NCBI GenBank assembly: GCA_963580455.1
Contig: OY756972.1
Coordinates: 17,189,001 to 17,253,000 of the forward strand
Reading direction: 5' to 3'
DNA from: Euonymus europaeus
Taxonomy: Eukaryota > Streptophyta > Magnoliopsida > Celastrales > Celastraceae
DNA: 64,000 bases
Position 1 is the stretch's first letter. The number at the start of each line of letters is the position of its first letter. The notes under the pieces were generated by a model. That model was not told where the DNA came from. It worked only from the letters and a program-made list of their open reading frames with translations, and searched no databases. The position numbers and the translations under genes are program-made. Of the stretch, positions 23,890 to 36,027 are shown one piece after another.

Positions 23890-26800
23890 AAGAAATGAAC
23901 TTGACCTCCATATTAAGGGAGTCACGAAGAGTTTTCTTGAAATTCTTCCAAGAAACGGCTCCTCCTGCCATCACAAAGATGTAGCTTGAAGTGGCTTTCA
24001 GATCGTCTGATCATCCAACAAAATCTCAGTCCGTGTAACCCAATACTTCAAGATGCTCCACTTTCCTAGAAACATGCATGTACTCTTTTGTTCTTTACAA
24101 ATATCTCATGAGATTCTTCATAGTAGCTCAATGTTGTTTTCCTGGATTAGAAAGATATCGCGCTAGTACACCCACTATATAGGCTATGTTAGGCTTGGTA
24201 CAAACTTGAGCATGCATGAAACTACGATTGACACTAGCATATAGAATATTTGATCGATACTTTTTATCACGAATAAAATTTGTAATTCAAATACCGACAG
24301 GTTTTACCCAATCCCAAGAGTACGTGTTGCAAAACAGTAAAAAGTGAATGAGATCGAATCCCCGGAGACTATACCAACTACCAATTAAATAAGGAACAAT
24401 AACGCGAACTATCTAATGGCAAAAATACAATTGAATAAAATATCAATGGACAAGATCTAGTTTAGGATTAGCGCACTTAACTACCTCCATCTGTGCACAC
24501 AGATCAACAACAATTACACAGTTTAAAAGTTTAACAATGTCAATTGAAAGGCCTTGGTCCAGCTGCAATAAATTATATTTCCCTAAACAACGATTCTAAC
24601 TTTGCTCCAGTTGCTAGATCATTTTTATCAAGGAGTCTTGGTTTGGTCTTTCCTAAGAATATCCTAAGATAAGCATACGCACTAGGAAATTGACAATCAC
24701 ACAACCTATGGTAATAGTCTATCACCCAATCAATTATGTTCAATGTTCCCAAAACTTGGATCTTATACAAGTTCTTGCTACTTCGTCAAACACCGGGTTA
24801 TGGATAGCTGAATATGTTTAACTAACAATTCTTAAAATTATAATGTTGATCAGGCATGCATAACAATAGGAAATTGACAATTAATCCAGAGAACAATGAA
24901 TTAAACTTGGTCTAATCATTAATTGAATCCATGCACAAAGTTTTTGGTAAAAGAACTTACCAAATCCCAGCTAGAAAACAAATCAGCTGCCCATAATACT
25001 AATAAAAATCACCACAATATTCAGAAAAAAATGTTAAATTTCAAACGGCAAAAATAAAATCTGCACTAGGAATCCTTGCTTTGATTCCATATTCTTGCTA
25101 CATACGACTCTCTTATGTTCTTTTTGGCATCTACTATCTCCTGCAGCTCTCTTGGGTTTTCATTCTTTAAATAAAGCTTCTAATCCAGCACAACCCTACT
25201 TGTCACGTCAACCTCCAATTACGTAAAGAAAACAGTTCCCATGAATTACGACCGCGCCCGAGTGCAAATATCGCCCAGTAGCCAGCTTTGAACTAAAATA
25301 CCCCTCAACACTACTTGCACACGTACAATAACAATAAACTGGGCGATATTTTGTACTAATGTTAACACAAATTTAAGCTCATTACAACAATAATATTAGG
25401 TGCTTTCAGATTCTAATAATATTCTCCATTGATTTTCTTTCAACATCATTACTAGGGCATTTACTATTAATAAGTTTGTCTCTTTTGACAATAGGTATCC
25501 CTCTGGTTTTATGACTTTACATATTAAATATGTCAAGTACGTGATTAATGTAGGCACGTTGAGATAACCCTAATAGTTTTCGAGATATATCTCGACGAAT
25601 TTCAATGCCTAGGACAAAGGACATCTTACCAAGATCTTACATTTCAAAAACCTTGGATAACAAATCTTTGGTTTTATGTAGAAGGCTAAGATAATTACTA
25701 GCAAACTACGTGTCAACATTCGAAACTAGGGAAATAAACTTACTCCCACTGATCTTGAGATAAATACAATAGTTTATTCTCTAAAAAACCAAGAGAAGTT
25801 ATGACTTCATCAAACTTCAAATACCACTATCATGAGGCATGTTTCAATCCATAAATGGATTCCTTCAGTTTACATACTAACTGCTCATTATCGTTTTCCT
25901 CAAAACCCTCAGGGTGCTTCATGTAAACATCTTCACATAAATTATCATTTAAGAATTCGATTTCAACATAAATTTGATGAAGTTCCAAATTAATAATTCT
26001 AGGGTGTGCTCATAAAACTCATGCTAGTATGAAAGAAAAGTCAGTCACCAAATAAGACAAAGCGTGAGCATGAAAGTTATGTCTGCGGAAAGATGAGTCT
26101 CACACCAAAGAGTCCTAAGCATATGCATGAAAGCCGATTTGAAATGAACATGGGTCTTGCCCCAAGTAGTCCAAGGCATGCCCATGACCATGAGATTCTT
26201 ACGACCATAAAAGAAAGCCTTATCCCAAAGAATAGGTATAGGCATTCCTATCATCTAATAATGATACAATGATGATCTACATCTCGGAGCCCAATAAGAA
26301 AATGAGTTGCAATGGATGAAATGAAGACTAACGAATCATTGAAGGAAGAGATAACTATTTAGAGAATGACTACAATCTTATTCACGAGATCTTCTACTCA
26401 ATGGGAAACTCTTGTCGAGAAAAGTTTTTGCCCCTAACTTTTGAGGTTTATGACAGAGAGTCTGACAAAGTATTCCATAGACACTGATCATATGATTCTC
26501 TAGACAACATTTGATTGCTTGATGAGTAAAATGTTCCTAACAAGCCTGTGACGCACTAGATTTTTGGTCCCATGTAATAAACAATTGTTGCTGAAATATG
26601 AAACCCTGTAGAGTGGTGCAATAGGTCTCTATTTAAATACATTAATTAAGACCCGGATGGACACGGGCCCTATTAAGAGAGACTAATGACACAAATACTT
26701 CAAGTGGCACTTCTAGGATTGACGTAGTTCATAAAGTAAACATATATATGGATTGTAGGTATGTCACACCTTATGAAGTAGCCTAGAGAACTTTTGAGTT

Positions 26801-27500
26801 TCATAGTCATTATAAATTCCCAACCATTCAAAACCTGACTCTACACATGCCATTAATGAATACAACTAGGTTTGGAGGAGATGTTGTTATAGGGGAAATA
26901 ATGCAACAACCCTATTTTTCAACTTTGATCTGCCTCTACCTTCAACCGTACAATTTCTCTCTTGATTCCTTTCTCGAATAACAAGACCCTCTACTTGAGT
27001 CGCAATTCCACCAACCAGCTATTTTATTTTCTCCTTAGAAGATAAAGCATCATAAACAACCTCAAGATTGAAAGATTCATGATTGTATAAAATAGTATCT
27101 CGAAAAGTTATATACGATGAAGGCAAGGAACACAATATAATTAACCATATATCTTATTATTTGTACTTAACTTTCATAGCCTCTAAGTCACAATTTCTTT
27201 AAAAACAGTTATGTGATCTTGTACTGACCCACCTTCAAAGAGTCTATAAGAATATAAACTATTTAAAATATAACTTGTTGGTCAAGCTTTTTTTTCCATA
27301 ACGCAACGGCTGTCTTCTCCTTCAGAATTTCCTGCAATATCTTATTCGATAGATGAAGTTTGAATCTGGTTTGGAGTCGTCTTATCCTTTAGTAGTTTTC
27401 ATCAAGTATCTAGGATTTCGGCTTCTTCTCAGGCCCTAACAGTGTATCATCAATATCCATCTATGCGAGCACAACTCATATCTTTACCTGCCATAACATA
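23890..27500 (-). pseudogene. Heavily decayed Ty1/copia relic 1
   Basis: Read on the minus strand from right to left: about 27500-26900 gives gag-like fragments; 25980-25430 gives reverse transcriptase (EDVYMKHPEGF, LVCKLKESIYGLKHAS); 24249-23890 gives the RNase H side (ILYASVNRSFMHAQVCTKPNIAY, LARYLSNPG). There are many stops and frameshifts. The middle (26000-26900), where protease and integrase are expected, is not recognisable. The relic is split by a 1168 bp insertion at 24250-25417. I could not identify its LTRs. It is older than relic 2, judged by decay. Confidence 0.65.
24250..25417. mobile_element. 1.17 kb unclassified insertion within copia relic 1
   Basis: Removing this block rejoins the copia reading ...KSMENI with ...LYASVNRS. 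Both edges carry the 6 bp direct repeat AATATT (24244-24249 and 25418-25423), compatible with a TSD, although AT-rich. Inside is 'aatcccaagagtacgtgttgcaaaac' followed by 'gatcgaatccccggagacta', a kind of segment I associate with non-coding plant LTR-element interiors. There is no coding capacity and no diagnostic termini, so the class is open. Confidence 0.55.
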
Positions 27501-28064
27501 AATCATATGTCATGGTCAAGTATCAGAAGATCGTACTTTATTGTTACCATTCCCAAATCGAACTTGTTCCGTATCAACCCAATCCCTCCACTACTATCAC
27601 AGATCCCCCAAAAAATTCCATAAATGTTCTTTGCAAATTTTTTGCACCGTGAACTTCATGGGTCTAAACAAACATAATTTAGGTCACAAAATTGAACAAA
27701 TCATGTCTAGGAATGGCTTTATGGAAGTTCTTACCTAGAAAGATGTCAAGCAACTAGGCAACTCCAGCTTGACCATCTATCGTCTCCTTCTGGTTGTGGG
27801 ACATGAACAAGCTATTGTCAAGCTGGATCAGGCCTAATCATTAGGCCTTGGGGTTTCGTCAGGCTATCCAGTTTCGTCAAGCCTTTGTGCTCCAATGGAC
27901 CTAGGAGGACTCAGGTTGCAATTTTCATGTAGGGTTCCATCTCGAATGTACTTTATTATTAGGGTAATTTATTTTTCTCTCACTTTTGATCGAGAGGGTA
28001 GTTCTTTTAATATTCTTATCCTTTCCACACAACTGGCCATTGGAGAATTATTGTTGGGATTGTT
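27501..28064. other. Gap between copia relics
   Basis: No supported gene. 27750-27900 contains a short palindromic 'caggcctaatcattaggcctt' with other 'gtcaagc/gtcaggc' repeats. The final part abuts the left LTR of copia relic 2. Confidence 0.3.
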
Positions 28065-28651
28065 TGTGAAAGTTTGGTACACCTCACCAAGATCGTTATT
28101 CAACAAAATATGGAAACAATTGCGGAAAATGAAAACAAATAAAAACACCACAGTTTTAACGAGGAAACCTATCACGAATAAGAGTACAATCCTATCTTTG
28201 ACAAAAAGACATCACTCGTACATCTCATTCAGTGTTTGTTTCAACTTCACTCAACCCACCAAGGTAGAGCTGAGTTTTGAAATCCCTAAAAAACTTCACC
28301 TCAATTAAATAATGAAAGTAAGAACAAAATAGAGAGACATAAAATATTTATAGAGGTTCAGAGAAACACTCTTAGGTCCTCTTCGAGTTGCACCAAGACT
28401 CAATCCACTATGAGAAGCAATTCATGAGTAGAGAGTACAAGATTGACAATACCTTACAATCTCTTCAAGTTCACATTAGAAGCTCTCTCTCAATCTCTCA
28501 ATAGCCCTCAATTTTTCTTTCAAAGAAAAATTCAAAAAAAAACACGCACTACAATCCTAATACAATTCGAAGTCTTGCATTATATTGTGACAAGAGACTA
28601 ATGGCACTATGGCTACAATACTAGTGGAAAAACCACTATACATAACAATCA
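28065..28651 (-). repeat. LTR of copia relic 2 (3' LTR on the minus strand)
   Basis: 587 bp starting TGTGAAAGTTTGG and ending ataacaatCA. Matches 39460-39964 over long blocks ('ctcaatccactatgagaagc', 'gagagtacaagattgacaat', 'gtggaaaaaccactata'). An A/G-rich tract when read on the minus strand (ggtgaaaaaccaattggg) borders the inner end and may be the polypurine tract. Confidence 0.8.
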
Positions 28652-28749
28652 CCCAATTGGTTTTTCACCGTAAGTAACAACTGTAATCAACAAACATCTC
28701 AATACTATAAATTGATGGTGCTGAAACCTTTTCTTGGTGCAACACAGTT

Positions 28750-31165
28750 TCCATATCTTCAAGTTAACGAGCCCACTGAAGTTTTACAAAACTTTAGCTT
28801 TTCACTAGTGATAGCCTTGGTACATATATCTATATGATTCTTCTCTCCACTGATCTTCTCAAGATTGAGCAACTTTTCTTCTACCAAAGAACGAACAAAA
28901 TGATAACGCCTCTTGATGTGCTTGGTCCTATAATGAAAAGAAGAATTTTTCGCTAGATGAATTGCGCTCTAACTGTCGGAATGCAGTTTATTCCCATCTT
29001 GTTGAAAACCTAAATCCTCCATCAAATCTCTCATCCAATCCATCTTCTTGCTCGCCTCAGCAATAGCCACATACTCCGACTCTGTCGTATAAAGCGCAAC
29101 AACCTTCTGTAGTTGTGAAACCCAACTCCCAAACCCAAAGTATATATAAAACCTATAGTGCTTCTCATTGAATCTAAGTCACCACTTAGATCAGCATCTA
29201 CATACCCTTGTACCAACAAGTCACTCTTACCAAAACAAAATGATAAATTTGAAGTTCCTTTAAGATACCTGAGAATCTATTTCACTACATTCCAATGCTA
29301 CTTCCCTGGATTACTCATGTACCTACTCACTACACCAAACGCATGAGCAATGTCTGGTATAGTGCTCACCATGGCATATATAAGACTTCTACGGCTGAGG
29401 AATAAGGAGAAATAAGAATGTTTTGGCCATATCTGTTTTTTCCTCATTAGTTTTAGGAGACATCTCCTTTGAAAGTTTGAAGCGACCCAAAGGAGTAGTG
29501 ACCAATTTAGCTTCAATCATGTTGAACCTTAGCAAAACATTTCCAATATACTCAGCCTAAGACAACCTCACAGGTCCGAGACCATCTTTGTATATTCTCA
29601 TCCCAAGAACTTTGTTAGCTGAACCTAAATCCTTTATGGCAAAACTCTTTGACAACTACTTCTTCAAATTTGCAATCTCCTTTGCATATGCCCCCACTAT
29701 TAACATATCATCTACATATAGTAAAAGAATAAAATAGCTGGTGAAAAACCTTTTGAAGTAGCAACAATAATCTTCTTCATATATTTTGTAGCCATTTCCC
29801 TGCATAAAACTATCAAACTTCAAATACCCCTGTCTTGGTGCTTGCTTCAAACCATTCAAGCTCTTCTTGAGCTTACAGACCAACTTCTCCTTACCCTTTT
29901 CCAGAAAGCCTTGTGGTTGCACCATATACAGCTCTTCTTTCAAATCACCATGAAGAAATGTTGTTTTAACATCTAACTATTCTAAGTAAAGACCATGTGC
30001 AGCCACAATACCCAACACTAATCTAATAGTGGTGTACTTGACAACCGGAGAAACTATTTTGTCAAAATCCACTACTTTCTGTTCAAAGCCTTTAACTACT
30101 AACCTTGCCTTGTATATGATATCGCCATTTGCTTCCTTTTTCAACCTATAGACCCATTTGTTGTGCAAAGCCTTCTTGCCGTGAGGCAATTTGGCTAATA
30201 CCCACGTGTTATTCTGAGTCAATGAGTCCATTTCAACCTTCATAGCAAGCTCCCACTTGCCAGAATCTCACTCGAGTATCTTCCAAAAAGCTCTCTGGCT
30301 CACCATCATCTATCAATAACAAATAGTTTAAGGAAGATAAATACCTTGGATTTGGTTTAAGAATCTGAGTAGATCTCCGCAATGGTACACCAGTGTCCTC
30401 AACCTGAGCTTTTGGATCAATTTCTAAGGATGACCGCTCATCTGACTGAGTTCCCACTGAAGAAGAACTCTCTCCAGTATTTGACTCTTTTGACTAACAA
30501 GCCTCCATGTTAACATCAGAATTTATTTTCTAACCTGCTGCTCCCACTGCCACTAATATCTTCCATATCAACATATTGTGGAGTACTAGTATTATAAGTG
30601 CTCTCAACTTGTGTAATGTCCCTATCCTTGTACATGATGTCTTCACTGAAAGTGACATTCCGACTCTGTATGATTTTGTGATTATGATAATCCCAGAATC
30701 TATACCCGAATTCATCGCCACTATACCCAATAAAGACACACTTCATTTCTTAAGCCCCAATCTTGGTTCTCTAGTTGTCACCCAATCCAACATAAGCAAT
30801 ACACACAAAAACTCTCAAGTGCGAGAGCTTTAGCTTCTTCCCACTCCAAACCTTATCTAGAATCCTCATATCAAGTGCAGTACACGGTGTCTTTTTTGTT
30901 AAGTAGCATGCTGCTTCAGTATCATACGCCCAAAATGAATCGAGCAAACCCGAATGCAATCTCATACAACGTGCCTTGGAATTTAACGTTTTATTCATGC
31001 GTTCAATCACTCCGTTCTGCTATGGAGTACCTGAGAGTGTCCTCTCTAAATGAATCCTCTGAGTAGCATATAATTCCTTGAATTCCTTGCTATTGTATTC
31101 ACCATCATTACCTGACCTTCAGCACTTTTTAGTTACCGGTTTTCATCCGGCTTTATTTCAAAGAA
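28750..31165 (-). pseudogene. Copia relic 2: integrase C-half, reverse transcriptase, RNase H
   Basis: Minus strand. 31165-30771 is the integrase core second half (NGVIERMNKTLNSKARCM, then DSFWAYDTEAACYL). 30746-30233 is the linker. 30243-29656 is reverse transcriptase (NNTWVLAKLPHGKKALHNKW, LLLYVDDMLIVG with the YVDD site intact, SLNGLKQAPR). 29640-28760 is the RNase H side (YVDADLSGDLDSMRSTIGF). Many nonsense and frameshift changes. In integrase the usual SDNGGEY motif reads SGNDGEY, so the second catalytic aspartate is lost. The 5' half of the same element lies at 37671-39262, separated by a 6.5 kb insertion. Confidence 0.85.
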
Positions 31166-31604
31166 AATATTAAAAATAAGAATGAAAAAAGAGAGTAGAA
31201 TAAAATAGTCGGTCTTTGTGTTTAGAGAAAATAAGGGGAGGGAAAAAAATTTGGTGATTTCATTAGAAGTACCAATAATAATTTCGGTGTTGATATTGTA
31301 CACTAGAAATGTTTGAATCTTGGATTATCTAAAATATAAATAAAAAATTTAGGCCCAAATCAGGAATTTTAAAGTACGTTGTGATCTGATATATGTGAAA
31401 AATTGAGTGGAAAAGTGATACTTTTATATATGATATATATATATACACAATTCATATATAAATATATATAATGTGAAAGAAACTCATGTCAAAATCACAT
31501 ATAATATATATGTGTGTGTGTGTTTGTGTGTGATTACATGATACAATTTCTTTAATTATGGAATTCACGGATCAAAGTTAACTCCAAGAAATACCATCAG
31601 TTGA

Positions 31605-31725
31605 TGTTTTTAGGATTAAATTTAATTACATGTCATAAGTTGATGTTTTTAGGATTAAATTTAATTACATGTCATAAGTTGGTATTTTTAAGACTGTGTG
31701 CTCATACCATAAGTTGATATTTTCT
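31605..31725. repeat. Tandem ~40 bp repeat with dispersed relatives
   Basis: 'agttgatgtttttaggatt' followed by 'aaatttaattacatgtcata' occurs twice in a row, then a third degenerate unit. Similar motifs ('atcataagttgatattcttg', 'cataggttgatatgtttag', 'accataagttggtatgtct') recur at 36625-36720 and 37280-37400. No coding potential. Confidence 0.65.
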
Positions 31726-31844
31726 TTCAAAAATAATTCATGTCAGGCATATAATACTGATTTTCTATTATTGGACACTCCTAATTTGTTTAGAAGTCAC
31801 GGGTCATACAAAAATAAAGGACCCGTGACTTCATTTTTTTTTCT

Positions 31845-32030
31845 ATAAAAGGGAGGTGAAGAAAGAGAAGTAGAGAGAAGAAGAGAGAAGGAGAGAGCCA
31901 AGTGGAGAGAAAAGAGAGAGAAAGAAAGAGACGTGAAGAAAAAGAGAGAAAAGAAAAGAAAGGAAATGTAGAGAAAGGAAAGAAATAAGGGAAGAATGAT
32001 AAAAGGAAATGAAAGGGAGAAAAGATAGGA
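31845..32030. repeat. Purine-rich (GA) tract
   Basis: Almost pure A/G on the plus strand, built from 'gagagaag' and 'gaaagaaa' iterations. Probably low-complexity sequence of the host LTR. The long pyrimidine-rich reading frame opposite it is compositional. Confidence 0.7.
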
Positions 32031-33055
32031 TTCAGTCTACATGTATATATATATATATACACACATACACATATCAGTAACAAATGTTAATCCTGTTCGA
32101 TCACGGTTGTTAACACAAGACTAATGACCCATTAAGTTCTAAAGAACTATAACAACCAATTAATCATCTAATCCGTGATCTCAGATTCGACAATTAATTT
32201 CCTCAATCTCAATTCCACTAAGACATGTGAATTCAGATCGTTCCTTAATCCTAGCTAGGTTAGTTTATAAGCATACTCAAATGGTAATCAAACATCTAAA
32301 TACACTACAAACTCATAAGCATAGATATTAAAGACAAGAACCATAAACTGAATTTGTATAACAATAACTATTAACTCATAATCCTCAATATGGGTTACAT
32401 CACAATCCCAATAGAAAATGGTTTAGTTACAAACCATGTTCAATAACAAGAAACATAAACCCCCTTCAATGGATGGAAGGAACTTTGCAGCTTTCTTGGA
32501 AGATCTTGAAGAAGAAGAACAAAACCTCTCTCCTTTTCTTGTGTTTCTAGTGTTGGCGTGTATATCTCCTTCGAATGGTGACTACACTCTATAAAACAAT
32601 ATCCCCTCCATAATGATTCACTTGTTTTCCATAAATATTTGTAACTTACTATTTTTAGTAAGTTGCAGATATTTAAAATTACAGATATTTATCATTTTGG
32701 CCCAGTAATGCTCGAGCGGTCTCAGGTGCTCAAAACGTGTCATCAATGAAAAACTCCCCGATTTGTAAAGGCAGTTTTAGCACGTTGGAGCGTGCTTCAG
32801 CGCTTCTTCTGCATCAGAATCCCAGTTTTACTGATTTTGCAACACTTTTAGACATATCTCTTGAAATTCAAAACATCAAAGATTCTCATAGAAAATGTAC
32901 TCATTCCATCCATTTATAAGTATAAAATGGATAGATCAGTTATAAATATATTATATTATTATATATTTATATGATGTTACATAAAGATATTTGTGTGTAT
33001 ATATATATATATATTATATGTGTGCGTTTCTAGTGGTTATATTTAAATATATATA

Positions 33056-36027
33056 CAGGGCCGGCCCTGTCATATTTGGGGCCCTGGGTGGGAAATTAAT
33101 TGGAGGCCCCCTAGGGGTTCAGGGCAACGCCCCGATTTTTTTTTTTTTTGAAAAATATTAAATTCTAAATCAAGAATCAAAATTCAAGGAAATAGAATAA
33201 CAATAAATTTTTAATGGCTGGAACCCAATTTTGAGAGGCTAGGCCATCACGCCTTGAATTTCATTACATTAAAATTAAAACTAGTCATTACGATAATTGC
33301 TTAAAAAAATAAAAAATAATTACATGAAATCACATAAATATTTTAGACCACACTGCATTTTGAGAAGCAAAATCATCAATAACAACTTTGAAGTCACACT
33401 TCTCCAATACATGTTTTTCGATGCATAATATGGTCAGTCCATTCATCCTCTCCTGTAACATAGTTGAACGCAAATAGTTTTTCAACAATTTCAACTTAGA
33501 GAAACTTCTCTCTGCTGATGCAACAGTTACTGGAACAGTTAATAAAATTCTATAAGCTATGGAAACATTTGGTAAACAACCCAAAGATTTCACAAACTCA
33601 AGAACTGGAATGGCTGTCTCTGTTCTTGCAGGTAAGTAAAGGATCAACACTTGTAATTCACTAAACAAGTCATCTCCATTAATATCTGATTTGCTGTCAT
33701 GTTTTAGAGCAGCTTCAAGTTTGACACAAGATTCTTTCAAACTGTTGTATTCCATCTTGCAAAACCTCTTAGGATCAAATGAAAATCCAAATATACCCTC
33801 AAATGCTTCCAATTGTTCAAATATGTTCTTCAAAGAAGAAATAGCAACATCAACAACAACCAGAAAATAAGAAAGCCTAAATGATTCCTCAACAGACACT
33901 GAGGTGTGTTCCTCCTCAGTTTCATCAAATTGTTTTTTCCTACGGATTTGTCTTCTTTTAGGAAATATATGTTCAATATCTAGATCAGCTGCAATCTTTT
34001 TGGCACTTTCCATAGCCAATGGAAACTCAAAAGCCCTATAGTTTTCAAAGTAAGAAATTAACACCTTCAATCTTGTTACAGCAACATCAATTTGCATATC
34101 TTCAGATTGCAAAAGAGCACTAACACTCTGAATTTTCATCAACACAGTATGTCATACAGTCATTGCCAATAAAAATTCAAAATTTTCAAGTTCATGTGTA
34201 GCTAAACTTTCAGCTTCACTACTTCCTTTAGGATCTTCACTAATTCTGGACAATTCAAATAAAGCCTCTCTTATGTCAACAGTTTGAGTAATTATTGCTG
34301 TAACACTATCAACATGGCTTTCTCATCTTGTAGCTGACAAAGATTTCAGGTTCAACTTGTGCACAAAATCTTGAAAAATTTTCCATCTTTTTGTAGAGCC
34401 AACTAACAAAGTATACAATCGTTGCACCACTCCAAAAAAACTTTTAGCTTTAACACATGAATTAGCCATATCACAAATTGTTAAGTTAAGAGAATGACAA
34501 GCACATGGCATAAAAAATGCTCTAGGATTTAACTCAAGCAACCTCTTTTGAACACCTTGGTGTTTTCCTTTCATATTAGACCCATTATCATATCCTTGCC
34601 CCCTCACATTATCAACGTCGAGCTCTAAGCACTTCAACACTTCAATCAACTCATTAAAAATCTCCAAACCAGATGTATCATCCACTTGCAAAAACTTTAA
34701 AAAATACTCTTCAACTTTTATTTCTCTCTTTGACATATCAACACATCGAATAATCAAACTCATTTGCTCTTGGTGACTTGCATCAGGTGTACAATCAAGC
34801 ATCACAGAAAAAATATTTTGCCTTTTTAATTATCTGCAGAATAGAGCTCTGAACCGTAGAACCTAATAATACAATCAACTCATTCTTAATTTTATGACTA
34901 AGATAGTGATAATGAATCTCTTTATTCAGAATGCGTCTAAAATGCTCTTGCATAACAAAATCAAATTCAGCAATCAATTCAAGCATGCCTAAAAAATTAC
35001 CATTACTATCTTGGTAAATTTTCTTATTTTCTCCACGGAAAGCCAAACCACGAGTAGCAAGACACTTAATCACAGAAACAATTCTTACTAAAACTTGTTT
35101 CCAATGTTCTTTCTCTTTCTTAAGTTTCCCTTGTAACTCTTTATCAATTGTTTCGTTCTTCCTCAACCTATTTTGCAAATCAAGCCAAGTCCACATGTTA
35201 TTTAGGTGTTCAAAACTATTTTCATGTTCTCCAAGTCTCTCAGCTAAATGTTTCCAATCATAAAACCCCTCCTTTGCTAGTAGACTTTTGTTGTGTACTG
35301 ATTTAAATAATTTATAGCAAAAACAATAAACTTTGTTCACCTCCTTCGAATACACTAACCATTTTCTATCTTGATGCTCTCCAATTGCCAATTTTCTAGT
35401 GTAATGGGAATCAGAAAAGTTTCTTCTCAATCAATCCATAGGGTACTCAAAGTTCTCTCTTATAAGACCCTTTTCTACCAAAAGATCCCTTGTTTTGTCA
35501 TCAATGTCTCCCCAAGTTCTTGGATCATACAAATTCACAGTTTCATTCTCAACCATAGGAGTGTCGATTTCTGTTTCATTTTCATTTTCAACTACATCAC
35601 ATACATCTTCATTAACTGCTTCTCCCAATTCATTAACTATATCATCATCCACTAACTCTTCAATTGAAGAATTACCTTTGAAAAACTTATCAAGTGCTCC
35701 TCTTTGTGATTGAATCAATTGTTCTACCATTTTCCTTTTATTTCTCCTCTGACTACCTGACTGATGTTTTTTACCAAACATATTTCAAAATTTCAATTCC
35801 TGAATCAAACATTCAAAGTTTAAACCACTTCAATTACAAATATTTAAGTCTCCAAATCAGATCCCACGAAAAATATAATCAATAATCAAAATTAACAAAT
35901 TTGATTATAGAAAGAATTGTCTTAATTAATAATTTAAACTCAATATATCACCCGCAGTCAAAGTTCCTTGCATTGTCTTTTGAAAAACGTGTCAACAAGG
36001 AGGCTTCCAGGCTGGCCCGCCTTCAAG
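33056..36027 (-). mobile_element. TTF-type hAT transposon, autonomous relic
   Basis: The left end CAGGGCCGGCCCTGTCA (33056) is a typical hAT terminus. At the right, cttccaggctggcccgcct (about 36008-36026) is its imperfect inverse, so the element is about 3 kb. I find no convincing 8 bp TSD; the flanks are TA-rich. A minus-strand transposase fills most of it. Sequence near its left end (33170-33295) recurs in reverse orientation in the 823 bp element at 47446-48268. Confidence 0.75.
33330..35781 (-). pseudogene. hAT transposase, TTF / DUF4371 / dimerisation (ZMYM1-like), nearly intact but disrupted
   Basis: Starts at ATG 35781 (MFGKKHQSGSQRRNK). A TTF-type zinc finger spans the region with [20 protein letters not shown] (about residues 140-160). 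Next come a DUF4371 core (GQGYDNGSNMKGKHQGVQ, then MPCACHSLNL) and a C-terminal hAT dimerisation domain (TVPVTVASAERSFSKLKLLKNYLRSTM). It ends at 33330. Lesions: stop at 35433-35431; a one-base shift in a T run near 34808-34813; TGA stops near 34325 and 34150, both where relatives normally have tryptophan. Known relatives are domesticated or active hAT transposases; this one is dead as read. Confidence 0.87.

Noticed and set aside
31790..32083. 97-codon S/F/L-rich minus frame
   Set aside because: Purely the complement of a GA-rich tract.
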